Shown here one piece after another: positions 50,984-59,912 of a DNA stretch of 64,000 bases; the stretch's first letter is position 1, and the number at the start of each line of letters is the position of its first letter. Where the stretch lies: the NCBI RefSeq assembly GCF_021044425.1, contig NZ_JAJNEC010000005.1, forward strand, positions 1,426,001-1,490,000, read 5' to 3'. This stretch comes from Niabella pedocola. Its GTDB lineage: Bacteria; Bacteroidota; Bacteroidia; Chitinophagales; Chitinophagaceae. A model generated the notes under the pieces. That model made no database searches. It was not told the origin of the DNA and saw nothing but the letters and a program-made list of their open reading frames with translations. The position numbers and the translations under genes were made by a program.

Positions 50984-53386
50984 ATGCTTCGCCATGCCAT
51001 TATACTACTGGTACTGCTGCTTCCCGCTTTTGCAGCTTCGGCCCAGTCGCAGCCGGATATCGCGGCATTGCTTCAAACAAGGCTGGACGCATACAACATT
51101 CAAACGCCCCGGCAAACGCTGATCGTTGTTACCGATAAGAATGTATATGCCAAAAATGAAATGCTGTGGTTTGCCGCCTATATCTTTTCGCAACCCGGTT
51201 CCGTAAAAGACACCGCCTCGGTGTTGATTGCCACCTGGGTGGATGATGTGACCAACAACGTACTGCTGCAAAAAAAATTCCCCGTCCGTAACGATTTTTC
51301 AGCCGGCAATTTCCTGGTTCCCGATAGTACCATGCCGGGGGCGCATCATGTTATTTTCAGCACCAATCTATTACACAACAACCAGTCCATCGGGGAATAC
51401 AGCCTGCCGCTTTCTGTTAAAACCAATTTGGCACTGGATTACACCACAGCACTTACACTGCCGGACAGTTTAAATACACCAGATAAAACCGGCGTCAGCA
51501 TTGCCTTAATTCCCACTGTTTATAAGCAGCTGATGCCCGGAGCAACGTTTACCTACCGGCTGAAAGGGCAAAAGCCGCGGCGCATCGAATTAAACAAATT
51601 AGGAAAGGGCCTGATCTACATTGACAAAAAACAGATCCGCCATGGAAACAATACCCTGTACACAACAACCCATTTTAATGATGAGACCTATGCCCTGAAT
51701 ATAAAATTGCCGGCAACCGAAAAAAATGAAGATACGCTGCGCATACGGTTTTATCCGGAGGGCGGCGACCTGGTTTACGGGCTGGAAAGCCGCGTGCTCT
51801 GCGAAGCCCGGGTTGCGGGCAATCCGGTGCCGGTTACGGCCACCCTCCAGCAGGACGGAAATACGCTTATTCCGGTGCCTGTAAATGCCGAAGGCATTGG
51901 TGCGTTCTCCTTACGGCCACAAAAGGGCTCCCGCTATTCCCTGAAAGCCGTTTGGAAAAACCGGAATTATGATGTTGATCTTCCCCCAGCCCTGAATGAA
52001 GGCGTTGTTATAAGAATACCCGAGGCCGTGGTTGATGATACGGTACAGATAGCCGTACAAAGCAATACGCCGCGTAATATTTACATCACCATGCACAATG
52101 CAACCACGGCCATTGGCACCCCGGTGATTGCCGTAAAGAATGTTTCCAATATTTTGATGCCCATCAAAGAAATAAAGGGCATTTACACCATCACCCTGTT
52201 CGACGAGCAGGCACGCCCGCTGGCTGAGCGGCTGATTTTTGCACGATACCCTCAAAAAGCGCATATTGACCTTGTACTCAATAAGGACAGCTTTGGTACC
52301 AGGGACAGCGTACACACCACCGTACAGGTTAGCAGCAGTGCCCGTCAGGCGGTGCCTTCAGCCCTGACAGTGAGCTGCGTGGCTATGAACAGGCTTTCAG
52401 GCGATCTGCGGAAGGATCTTGAAAGTGTATACTATCTGGAAAATGAACTCAGGGATATTACCCTGTATAATCAACAGGGACGGCTGATGGATAACAAACC
52501 CCTGCTGGAGGAAGCACTCCTGCTGAAAGGCTGGCGGCGCTATCGATGGCAGCAGCTGCAACAGGTCAGCGGCGATACGGCCACGATTGTAAAATCAGCA
52601 GTAAGCGGTCAACTGCTCCGGTTCGAAAAAAAAGTAAAAAAGCCGGAGCAACTGGTATTGATCAAAGACGGCAACCTGGGTATGGGCGATGCCGATGCTG
52701 AAGGATTTTTTTTGCTGCACGAACGCGATCTGCTGATCAAGGACGGAAGAAAATTATTTATAAAGGTAATGGGCAAAGACAAGGAAGGCTTTCAATATAA
52801 AATCACCGACAGCCTGACGAAACTTACCGCCGATGCGGCCCGCAATCATACCTTTGACCCGCCCGCTGTAAAGACAGATTTCGAAGAGGACCTGCTGAAT
52901 GATATGAATAAACAGGAACGAGGCAAAACACTGGAGACGGTTGTGGTAAGTTCCCGGAAAAATTTCAGCGCATATGGTTCCAATGAATGCGGCGACTATG
53001 TTTGCCAGTATGGTATTTTAAACTGCATCAACCACCCTTACCCTTTTCAAAAACCGGTATTGGGGCGTACCTATATGACCAATGCAAACAATATTCCCCG
53101 CACGGTTGTATACCAGGGATGTAAAGACGGGCCCGTTGTTAATACAGATTACTTAATTTACCAGGCCCGCGAGTTTTATGGCATGGATAGTACCCTTCGG
53201 AAACAGGATACAGAAGAGATGATGAGCACCATTTACTGGAAACCCCTGGTGTATACCGACGATACCGGGAAACTGGATTGCTCTTTTTTTACAGCCGATC
53301 TTAAAGGAGCCTACCTGCTTACCATACAGGGAATAGCGGCCGATGGCAGCCTCCTCTTCGGGCAAAAATTGCTGCGCGTACAATAA
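50984..53386 (+). CDS. Large secreted protein with MG2-like domain
   Basis: 800 aa with a signal peptide (HAIILLVLLLPAFAASAQ). Residues ~40-120 resemble the alpha-2-macroglobulin MG2 module found in Bacteroidota surface proteins (IVVTDKNVYAKNEMLWFAAYI). A second half contains plug-like segments (for example DMNKQERGKTLETVVVSSRKNF) and Cys residues in NECGDYVCQYGILNC. Such proteins are often linked to TonB-dependent outer-membrane systems. The function is unknown. It starts 16 bp after the response regulator stop, so the two-component pair may regulate it or share its transcript. Confidence 0.78.
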   Translation: MLRHAIILLVLLLPAFAASAQSQPDIAALLQTRLDAYNIQTPRQTLIVVTDKNVYAKNEMLWFAAYIFSQPGSVKDTASVLIATWVDDVTNNVLLQKKFPVRNDFSAGNFLVPDSTMPGAHHVIFSTNLLHNNQSIGEYSLPLSVKTNLALDYTTALTLPDSLNTPDKTGVSIALIPTVYKQLMPGATFTYRLKGQKPRRIELNKLGKGLIYIDKKQIRHGNNTLYTTTHFNDETYALNIKLPATEKNEDTLRIRFYPEGGDLVYGLESRVLCEARVAGNPVPVTATLQQDGNTLIPVPVNAEGIGAFSLRPQKGSRYSLKAVWKNRNYDVDLPPALNEGVVIRIPEAVVDDTVQIAVQSNTPRNIYITMHNATTAIGTPVIAVKNVSNILMPIKEIKGIYTITLFDEQARPLAERLIFARYPQKAHIDLVLNKDSFGTRDSVHTTVQVSSSARQAVPSALTVSCVAMNRLSGDLRKDLESVYYLENELRDITLYNQQGRLMDNKPLLEEALLLKGWRRYRWQQLQQVSGDTATIVKSAVSGQLLRFEKKVKKPEQLVLIKDGNLGMGDADAEGFFLLHERDLLIKDGRKLFIKVMGKDKEGFQYKITDSLTKLTADAARNHTFDPPAVKTDFEEDLLNDMNKQERGKTLETVVVSSRKNFSAYGSNECGDYVCQYGILNCINHPYPFQKPVLGRTYMTNANNIPRTVVYQGCKDGPVVNTDYLIYQAREFYGMDSTLRKQDTEEMMSTIYWKPLVYTDDTGKLDCSFFTADLKGAYLLTIQGIAADGSLLFGQKLLRVQ

Positions 53387-53470
53387 GCATTCACTGCGGA
53401 CAAGCGCCCCGCAAAAACCCGCAAATACAGGCCCAGCCTCAAATTTACCCCTTTACATACGCAATTACCC

Positions 53471-53478
53471 TAAATTTG
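53471..53478 (+). promoter_or_regulatory. TAAATTTG -7 element of the GH3/beta-lactamase gene
   Basis: Exact TAnnTTTG match 30 bp before ATG 53509. It overlaps the TTG codon at 53476, so the longer frame start is excluded. Confidence 0.5.
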
Positions 53479-53508
53479 CAACCATCTGTAACTGAAAAAT
53501 CGCAACGC

Positions 53509-56436
53509 ATGAAAAATAAAAGATTGTATGCACTATGGGTACTGATCCTTTTTACGTATCAATCGATCAATGCTCAATACCACAGCAATCTCCCGGCAAG
53601 TAAATGGGTAGACAGCGTATATAAAAGCCTGAGCAAGGATCAGCGTATTGCCCAGCTGATCATTGTGCGCGCGCATTCTAACAAGGGCGCTGATCATATT
53701 GCGGCGGTTGCCGGTGATATTAAGAAGTACAACGTAGGAGCCCTTTGTTTTTTTCAGGGCGGTCCCATCCGCCAGGCCAATCTCACCAATTATTATCAGC
53801 AACTGGCAAAAACACCGCTGATGATTACCATTGACGGTGAATATGGTTTAGGCATGCGCTTAGACAGTGTTATTAAATTTCCTTATCAAATGACGGTGGG
53901 TGCTGTTGCAGATACAGCGCTTGCATATGAAATGGGATTGGCAGTAGGCCGTCAGCATAAACGCCTGGGCGTACATGTAAACTATGCCCCGGTTGTTGAT
54001 ATCAACAACAATCCCAATAACCCGGTGATCGGGTTCCGATCTTTTGGAGAGGATAAGTATAAAGTAGCCCGGATGGGCGTGGCTTATATGCGGGGGATGC
54101 AGGACGCCGGTATCATGGCCAGTGCCAAGCACTTTCCGGGACACGGAGATGTAGCAGTAGACTCGCACCTGGACCTGCCGGTGATCAATAAAACAATGGA
54201 CCAACTACAGGAGCTGGAATTATATCCTTTTAAAGAGTTGATCAAAGCGGGTGTGCAAAGTGTAATGATCGGCCATTTATTTGTGCCGGCCATCGACAAT
54301 ACGGCACACCGCGGAACCTCTATTTCTAAAAATGCCGTTACCGGCCTGTTGCGTGATCAACTCGGATTCAGGGGCCTTACCTTTACAGATGCACTGGAGA
54401 TGAAAGGGGTTGCCAAATACTTCCCCGGTGGTACCATCGCCGTTGAGGCGCTCATTGCCGGTAATGACATGCTTTGTCTTCCGGAAAGTGTTCCCGGTAC
54501 CATTCAGGCCGTAAACGAAGCCATCAAAAAGAAACGTTTGAACTGGAAAGAACTGGAAGCAAAGGTAAAACGCGTGCTGCTTGCCAAATACAACCTGGGC
54601 CTGTATCACCTCGATCCGGTAAACACCAGCCATCTTACCGAAGATCTGAACGAAGCCACCAACCCCGTTCGGGAAAAAATAGCACGTCAGGCATTGACCG
54701 TTGTCAAACTCATTAACCCGGACGGTTTCCGGAATGATTTTTTTGCGCGCCCGTTAACCGGCAAAAAAGTGGCCTATGTTGGCTTTAATGACAATGGCTC
54801 CACCGCATTAGCGCAACAGTTGCAACAGGACCTGAACGCAGACATTTATTATATCCGGTACAAGGATGCCGCAGGCCAGGGTGGCACGATTGTAAAAAAA
54901 GTACTGGCGGGTAAATATGATGCGGTGATCCTGGGCTTTCATGATGTAGCCCTCCGTAAAGGCAGTACTAATTTCGGTATTTCGCAGGCGGCGCTTCAAA
55001 GCTGGCAGCAACTGAACCAGAACAATGCGGTAACGCTTGTTTTTGGAAACCCGTTATCACTGGGGAGCTTTTGCATGGCCAAATCGCTGGTAGCGGCCTA
55101 TGAAGACGATGCTGTTTTTCAACGGGTAGCTGCAGATTGGCTGGCTTCCCGGTTCAACGCTTCCGGAACCCTGCCTGTAACTGTGTGCAACTGGAAATAC
55201 GGCACCGGTGTTATTCAGAAAGGTACTGATGTAAGCTATATGCAGCCCATTGGCGATGCACGCTTTGCGGCAGTTGACTCCATCGCTGAAGAAGGCATCA
55301 AAAAAAAAGCCTATCCCGGTTGCGTGGTGCTCGCCGCTAAAGACGGGCAGATCGTATACCACAAAGCCTTCGGCAATTATGCCTACGACTCATTGGGGGC
55401 CACTGCACTAAACAGCATTTTTGACCTGGCTTCTGTTACAAAGGTTTCGGCCACTACCGTTTCCGTTATGAAGCTGTATGAAGAAGGTAAGATCGATCTG
55501 AAAAAAAAACTGGAAGATTATCTACCCTGGACCAAAAAAACCAGTAAAGCCAAACTGACACTGGAAGATATTATCCTGCATCAGGCAGGGATGGTGCCTT
55601 TTATTCCATTTTATAAACAAACCCTCAATCCAGACGGAACGGTGCAGCAGGAACTGTACCGGAATGCCGCTACGCAAGGCTTTACCACCCAGGTAGCCCG
55701 GAACCTTTACATCCGGGATGATTACAAAGACACTATTTGGAAAACGATCCTGGAAAGCCCGGTGGAAGCTCCCGGCAAAAAATACATTTACAGTGATAAT
55801 GATTTCTGGTTCCTGGGCAAAATTGTAGAAGCCATTTCTAAAATGCCGCTGGAAACTTATGTACAAAAAACGTTCTACGAGCCGATGCATATGACCACTA
55901 CCGGCTATCATCCGCTGGAGCGTTTTCCGTTAGCGCGTATTATGCCTACCGAAAATGAAACCGGTTTCCGCAACCAGTTGATATGGGGAACAGTGCATGA
56001 CGAAGGCGCCGCGCTGGGTGGCGGTGTGGCCGGGCATGCCGGCCTGTTTTCCGATGCCTACGACCTGGGCAAACTGTACCAGATGCTGCTGAATGGCGGG
56101 GAGCTGAACGGTCAGCGGTTTCTGAGATGGGAAACCATCCAGTACTTTACCGGCTATCACAGCGCCATCAGCCGCCGCGGGTACGGATTCGACAAACCGG
56201 AAAAAGATCATGCCATCAGCAACGATCCCTATCCCAGCAAGTACGCATCCCTGCAAACCTACGGCCATACAGGCTTTACCGGCACCTGCGTATGGGTAGA
56301 TCCCAAATACAATATCGTATATATTTTTCTTTCGAACCGGGTTTATCCCACGCGCAATAGTCCGGGCCTCGGCCGTCTAAGCATTCGCGGTCATATACAG
56401 GATGCGCTTTATAAAGCGCTGATCCCCTCCCTTTAA
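53509..56436 (+). CDS. GH3 beta-N-acetylglucosaminidase (NagZ-like) fused to a beta-lactamase-fold serine hydrolase
   Basis: 975 aa. A signal peptide (RLYALWVLILFTYQSINAQ) is followed by a GH3 domain with the NagZ-type acid/base H212-x-D214 (KHFPGHGDVAVD) and the nucleophile D294 in FTDALEMKGV. The C-terminal ~390 residues are a class-C beta-lactamase/PBP-like domain: S642-V-T-K645 (SxxK), a YSD motif in YIYSDNDFW, and HTG in YGHTGFTGT. The fusion, common in Bacteroidota, probably works on cell-wall amino sugars and peptides in the periplasm. The start is ATG 53509. Confidence 0.9.
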   Translation: MKNKRLYALWVLILFTYQSINAQYHSNLPASKWVDSVYKSLSKDQRIAQLIIVRAHSNKGADHIAAVAGDIKKYNVGALCFFQGGPIRQANLTNYYQQLAKTPLMITIDGEYGLGMRLDSVIKFPYQMTVGAVADTALAYEMGLAVGRQHKRLGVHVNYAPVVDINNNPNNPVIGFRSFGEDKYKVARMGVAYMRGMQDAGIMASAKHFPGHGDVAVDSHLDLPVINKTMDQLQELELYPFKELIKAGVQSVMIGHLFVPAIDNTAHRGTSISKNAVTGLLRDQLGFRGLTFTDALEMKGVAKYFPGGTIAVEALIAGNDMLCLPESVPGTIQAVNEAIKKKRLNWKELEAKVKRVLLAKYNLGLYHLDPVNTSHLTEDLNEATNPVREKIARQALTVVKLINPDGFRNDFFARPLTGKKVAYVGFNDNGSTALAQQLQQDLNADIYYIRYKDAAGQGGTIVKKVLAGKYDAVILGFHDVALRKGSTNFGISQAALQSWQQLNQNNAVTLVFGNPLSLGSFCMAKSLVAAYEDDAVFQRVAADWLASRFNASGTLPVTVCNWKYGTGVIQKGTDVSYMQPIGDARFAAVDSIAEEGIKKKAYPGCVVLAAKDGQIVYHKAFGNYAYDSLGATALNSIFDLASVTKVSATTVSVMKLYEEGKIDLKKKLEDYLPWTKKTSKAKLTLEDIILHQAGMVPFIPFYKQTLNPDGTVQQELYRNAATQGFTTQVARNLYIRDDYKDTIWKTILESPVEAPGKKYIYSDNDFWFLGKIVEAISKMPLETYVQKTFYEPMHMTTTGYHPLERFPLARIMPTENETGFRNQLIWGTVHDEGAALGGGVAGHAGLFSDAYDLGKLYQMLLNGGELNGQRFLRWETIQYFTGYHSAISRRGYGFDKPEKDHAISNDPYPSKYASLQTYGHTGFTGTCVWVDPKYNIVYIFLSNRVYPTRNSPGLGRLSIRGHIQDALYKALIPSL

Positions 56437-56506
56437 TTTTTTCTTTGTGCAAAAACAGGAGCTTGGTATGTTTATTGATAACTGGTCCCTGTTAAATCCT
56501 GTACAA

Positions 56507-57022
56507 ATGAAAAGAATATTTTTTTTGGCAGCAATCGTTGCCACTGCAATTGCCGGTCATGCACAATCGAGCTACCGGCAGGCAATTGGTGCCCGCCTGA
56601 GCACCCAAACCGAGTATGAAGCCTTTGCCGCTTCTTATAAATTTTTTGTTTCCCGACCGGGCGCTATTGAATTAAACCTGGGTTTTGGGGATCAGCGCTA
56701 CTGGTATCATAATGAGCGGAAGAAGGCTCCCGGCGTTAGCTTTTCCGGAACCTACCAGCATCACTTTCCTATTAAGCCGGTTGCGGGTTTGAAATGGTTT
56801 GTGGGTGGTGGTATGGTATTTTTTAATACCAGTTCCAAGCTGGACCGCTATGATGGCTTTGGTATGGGTATTTATCCTACCGGTGGTATTGATTACAAGT
56901 TTGCAAAAATTCCGCTGAACCTTTCTGCAGACATCCGCCCTACGCTTCATATAACTGCACCGGATGGCTATCATACGTTTTATGGCGATGCCGTTGGAAT
57001 TGCCGCCCGATACACATTCTAA
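56507..57022 (+). CDS. Small outer-membrane beta-barrel protein, paralogue 1
   Basis: 171 aa. Signal peptide (KRIFFLAAIVATAIAGHAQ), then an alternating-strand barrel with FAASYKFFVSRPGAIELNLG, GLKWFVGGGMVFFN and IPLNLSADIRPTLHI, ending ARYTF. It starts 70 bp after the GH3/beta-lactamase stop. ATG 56507 is chosen over the earlier start at 56447. The next plus-strand gene is clearly its paralogue. Confidence 0.8.
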   Translation: MKRIFFLAAIVATAIAGHAQSSYRQAIGARLSTQTEYEAFAASYKFFVSRPGAIELNLGFGDQRYWYHNERKKAPGVSFSGTYQHHFPIKPVAGLKWFVGGGMVFFNTSSKLDRYDGFGMGIYPTGGIDYKFAKIPLNLSADIRPTLHITAPDGYHTFYGDAVGIAARYTF

Positions 57023-57036
57023 ACAAATCATTATGC

Positions 57037-57073
57037 AAGGGTGCCTCAGCGGCACCCTTTTCTATTTATTTTC
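57037..57073 (+). terminator. Intrinsic terminator after barrel paralogue 1
   Basis: AAGGGTGCC (57037-57045), loop TCAGC, GGCACCCTT (57051-57059), then a T-rich stretch to about 57073. The stem is perfect. Confidence 0.85.
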
Positions 57074-57188
57074 CGAAGCAACGGGCGTATCTTTTTTTAA
57101 CCTTTTAGTTACCAATTACATAGGGTTTAGCCGGCAAAAAAGCGTTCATGGCAGGGCCCAAAATCCATTTTTGCGCAGGGCAATCGCC

Positions 57189-57196
57189 TATATTTG
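57189..57196 (+). promoter_or_regulatory. TATATTTG -7 element of barrel paralogue 2
   Basis: Exact TAnnTTTG match 42 bp before ATG 57239; a TTTG lies at 57170-57173 (15-bp gap, shorter than usual). Confidence 0.45.
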
Positions 57197-57238
57197 CATT
57201 GCCGGTATAGCCCTGTAAACCTCCGCCGGCACCCTTCA

Positions 57239-57763
57239 ATGAAACAACTCGTGCTCTGTCTTGTTGCTTTTGCAGCAATGACCACTCCGCTCCATGCCCA
57301 GGAAAAAAACAGCAAAGCCCTGGGTATACGCATCAGCTCGCATGTGGATTATGCCACCCTGGCGGCTTCCTATAAATTTTATATTTCAGCACCCGGTGCG
57401 ATAGAACTTAACGCCGGGTTTGGACAACGGAACCGTTATTCTATTTATGATGGTAAATACTGGAACACTACAGGTATCAGTCTTTCCGGTGCCTACCAGC
57501 ATCATTTCGATATTGCTGCGGTTCCCGGTTTAAAATGGTTCCTGGGCGGAGGACTGCTGGTTTTCAATTCATTCTCCCGGCAAAGTTATTATGATGGCTT
57601 TGGTGCAGGCATTTTTGCAGACGGCGGTATCGATTACCAGTTCACCAATACACCGCTCAATCTCTCAGCCGATTTCAGGCCGGTCTTGCATATTGCCGCC
57701 CCCTCCGGCTATGGCACCCTGCATGCCCATACGTTTGGCCTGGCGGCACGGTACTCCTTCTAA
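57239..57763 (+). CDS. Small outer-membrane beta-barrel protein, paralogue 2
   Basis: 174 aa, about half identical to its neighbour by eye: LAASYKFYISAPGAIELNAG, GLKWFLGGGLLVFN, PLNLSADFRPVLHI, ending ARYSF. It has its own signal (KQLVLCLVAFAAMTTPLHAQ), terminator and promoter, so the two copies are separately controlled. It converges with the LytTR gene, with 7 bp between stops. Confidence 0.8.
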   Translation: MKQLVLCLVAFAAMTTPLHAQEKNSKALGIRISSHVDYATLAASYKFYISAPGAIELNAGFGQRNRYSIYDGKYWNTTGISLSGAYQHHFDIAAVPGLKWFLGGGLLVFNSFSRQSYYDGFGAGIFADGGIDYQFTNTPLNLSADFRPVLHIAAPSGYGTLHAHTFGLAARYSF

Positions 57764-57770
57764 GTACAAT

Positions 57771-58583
57771 TCAACGGCTACCGGCCAGTAGTTTTTTAAA
57801 GGCCGGCACACTGGATCGCGCCACTACAACCGGCGCCAGATCCGGATGCAATAACACCTGGTAGCCTGCGGCATTGCCCTGCACCTGTAGCACCTTATCA
57901 AGATTGATGATAAACGAGCGGTGGCAGCGAAACAGCGGGTCAATATGTGCGTTGGCCCGTGCAAAATCATTCAACGTACTCCGCAGGGTATACTGCTGGA
58001 GCCGGTTGTTCAGGCACACCTGTATCACCAGGTTATTGCCCTTTGATTCAGCAAACAAAAAATCATTCACGTCAATAACCTGATCCAGCCTGGGAATGGT
58101 TAAATACCCGGACACGGGCTGTGCGAAAACCTGTTCTTCTTTTTGCGCCTGCAGCCCCTTCAGTTGTACATTAAAAGCAGCCACTTCCTTCAAATGATGT
58201 CGCAGCAAATAATTATGCCTGCCAAAAGTGGCAATCATATACGGTAAGATCCCAATGGCAATGGCCAGGAAAAAAGATTTTCCAAAACTTGCATCCTCCG
58301 GCCCGAGCGTTCCGCGCAGATGATTGATCAGCCAGATCGTAAGCCCGATACAAAAAAACTGGTACACCATTACGATAAGCTCTTTTCCCAGTGTCCACCG
58401 TTCCGGCCGGAACCATTTAACGAATATCAGCAGCCAGGCTCCGTTCAAACTCATCGCTAAAAAGGCACCTCCGGCATACACGGCTGCCGTCACATAAGGA
58501 TTTCCCGCTATATTTCGTTCCCCGATTTTGAAAGGCTGTAAAATGCTTAATATCAGAAAAACGACCAATACGATACCCAGCAC
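57771..58583 (-). CDS. Membrane-bound LytTR-family transcriptional regulator (start uncertain)
   Basis: At least 270 aa. Four hydrophobic helices occupy the first ~130 residues, then a linker and a LytTR DNA-binding domain (DQVIDVNDFLFAESKGNNLVIQV and IDPLFRCHRSFIINLDKVLQV). The first standard start codon is GTG 58583, but the frame stays open to 58712. The preceding residues KQPHPGYGNLRIYFRT look like the family's conserved N-terminus, so initiation may use a non-standard codon upstream. The tandem repeats at 58722-58792 are its likely operator. It lacks an N-terminal receiver domain, so it is a one-component sensor. Confidence 0.85.
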   Translation of the reverse strand: MLGIVLVVFLILSILQPFKIGERNIAGNPYVTAAVYAGGAFLAMSLNGAWLLIFVKWFRPERWTLGKELIVMVYQFFCIGLTIWLINHLRGTLGPEDASFGKSFFLAIAIGILPYMIATFGRHNYLLRHHLKEVAAFNVQLKGLQAQKEEQVFAQPVSGYLTIPRLDQVIDVNDFLFAESKGNNLVIQVCLNNRLQQYTLRSTLNDFARANAHIDPLFRCHRSFIINLDKVLQVQGNAAGYQVLLHPDLAPVVVARSSVPAFKKLLAGSR

Positions 58584-58721
58584 CGTACGAAAATAAATAC
58601 GCAGGTTCCCATAGCCCGGGTGCGGTTGTTTTAACGTATGGATCAGCCGTTTCAGGAAATGCTTTTTATAAACGAAAATAATATTTTTTATAACGCCTGT
58701 TATTCCTGCAGATCAAAACCA

Positions 58722-58792
58722 CTTTGCAATCCGTCACATGGACTTTGTTATTGGTCACAACGCCTTGTTATCTGTCACAATCCCTTGTTATT
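58722..58792. promoter_or_regulatory. Tandem ~21-bp repeat array, putative LytTR operator
   Basis: Three copies of GTCACA (58733, 58754, 58774; spacing 21 and 20 bp) alternate with four copies of a CTT(T)GTTAT-like element (58722, 58744, 58764, 58784; the first reads CTTTGCAAT). The array lies directly upstream of the LytTR frame and ~100 bp before the next plus-strand gene. LytTR regulators bind direct repeats about two helical turns apart, which fits. Confidence 0.75.
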
Positions 58793-58888
58793 CATACATA
58801 AAACTATGAATCCATCCTTTTCGATCCTATTATTGTAAAACCATCCGCCGGAATCAAAACGGCTTTTCCAATCATCAAAGACTCGTAT

Positions 58889-59365
58889 ATGAAAAAGATC
58901 ATGTATTTATTTCTTTTAGTAGTAGGCACCACAAGCCTGTTCAGCTGTAGTAAAAACAAAAAAGAAATTCCCCAGCCCGGCCGGTTAACAGGCTTATGGT
59001 CTCAAACATCGTTTCATTACACGGCCCATAAAGGCACAAGCATTATTGAGGAATATACAACCGTAACCGAAACCGGGAAGCAGATCACCATCCGTTTTTT
59101 TGAAGACGGCCGTTTCGAAACCTATGAGCGTAGCCTGGAGGAGGACGTATCGGAAATAACGGCGCATGTTGAAGGAACCTATCACTACGATGCTGAAACA
59201 GGCGTTCTCACTATGGATGACACGGAAAGCGGGGAGCATGCAACTGCAACGGTACTGACCCTTTCCGATCAGCAACTGACATTTTCCCAATCGGCCTCCC
59301 CTGCGCTTCATAATACTGAAGCAGATAAAGAAGTATTTACACTTTACTTTAACAGGGTCCCTTGA
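58889..59365 (+). CDS. Lipocalin-like secreted lipoprotein
   Basis: 158 aa. Lipoprotein signal (MYLFLLVVGTTSLFSC, Cys ~20). The body has the strand-rich pattern of Bacteroidota lipocalin-like domain proteins: RLTGLWSQTSFHYTA, ITIRFFEDGRFETYE, VEGTYHYDAETGVLTMDD and a final strand. It is divergent from the LytTR gene, with the repeat array between them, so it is the obvious candidate target of that regulator. Ligand unknown. Confidence 0.78.
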   Translation: MKKIMYLFLLVVGTTSLFSCSKNKKEIPQPGRLTGLWSQTSFHYTAHKGTSIIEEYTTVTETGKQITIRFFEDGRFETYERSLEEDVSEITAHVEGTYHYDAETGVLTMDDTESGEHATATVLTLSDQQLTFSQSASPALHNTEADKEVFTLYFNRVP

Positions 59366-59450
59366 TGCAACGCTTATAGCGCTGTACGATGCCTACCTTT
59401 CAAAAGACGATTCCACATGTTAGAAACCTGCCGGCCGGCATGAATAAAGA

Positions 59451-59879
59451 ATGATGAAACCACTTATTTTTCTATCGGTCACATTATTGCTGGCCGGCAG
59501 CCCTCAGCCCTGTGCTGCGCAAAAGATGCATGCTCATTTTTCTAATATACATGCCCAAATCCCCGTTACGGCGCCCGCCGGAGACCTGAACCGCACAGCA
59601 TTCTATAAACGGTCCGGGGAAGTTAGAAAATGGCAAAGACGCCGGGTCTTCGGATATTGCAACCTGGTTTCCGGCGGCGGACACTTTGCTTTTTTTACAT
59701 ATACCGCGCTGAAGGAAAAGGATCCACGGTGGGCGTTGCTCGCATTGCCCTTTGGTGCCGTGGGTTATCTCGGGTTTCATTCGATCAGGAAAGCCAATAA
59801 AAACCTGGGGCGCATCCGGCAGGATCGGTTGATGCTGAATGTTGCACCCGGCTCCGTAACACTCCGCTTAAAAATGTAA
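59451..59879 (+). CDS. Hypothetical secreted protein, 142 aa
   Basis: Signal peptide (KPLIFLSVTLLLAGSPQPCAAQ). The mature part has a basic block (RKWQRRRVFGYC) and a hydrophobic segment around residues 75-110 (GGGHFAFFTYTALKEKD and WALLALPFGAVGYLGF) that may insert in a membrane. No family recognised. It lies 85 bp after the lipocalin-like gene; ATG 59454 is an alternative start. Confidence 0.6.
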   Translation: MMKPLIFLSVTLLLAGSPQPCAAQKMHAHFSNIHAQIPVTAPAGDLNRTAFYKRSGEVRKWQRRRVFGYCNLVSGGGHFAFFTYTALKEKDPRWALLALPFGAVGYLGFHSIRKANKNLGRIRQDRLMLNVAPGSVTLRLKM

Positions 59880-59912
59880 AACAATCGAAGAAGCAGCTGA
59901 ATAATTGCATTT

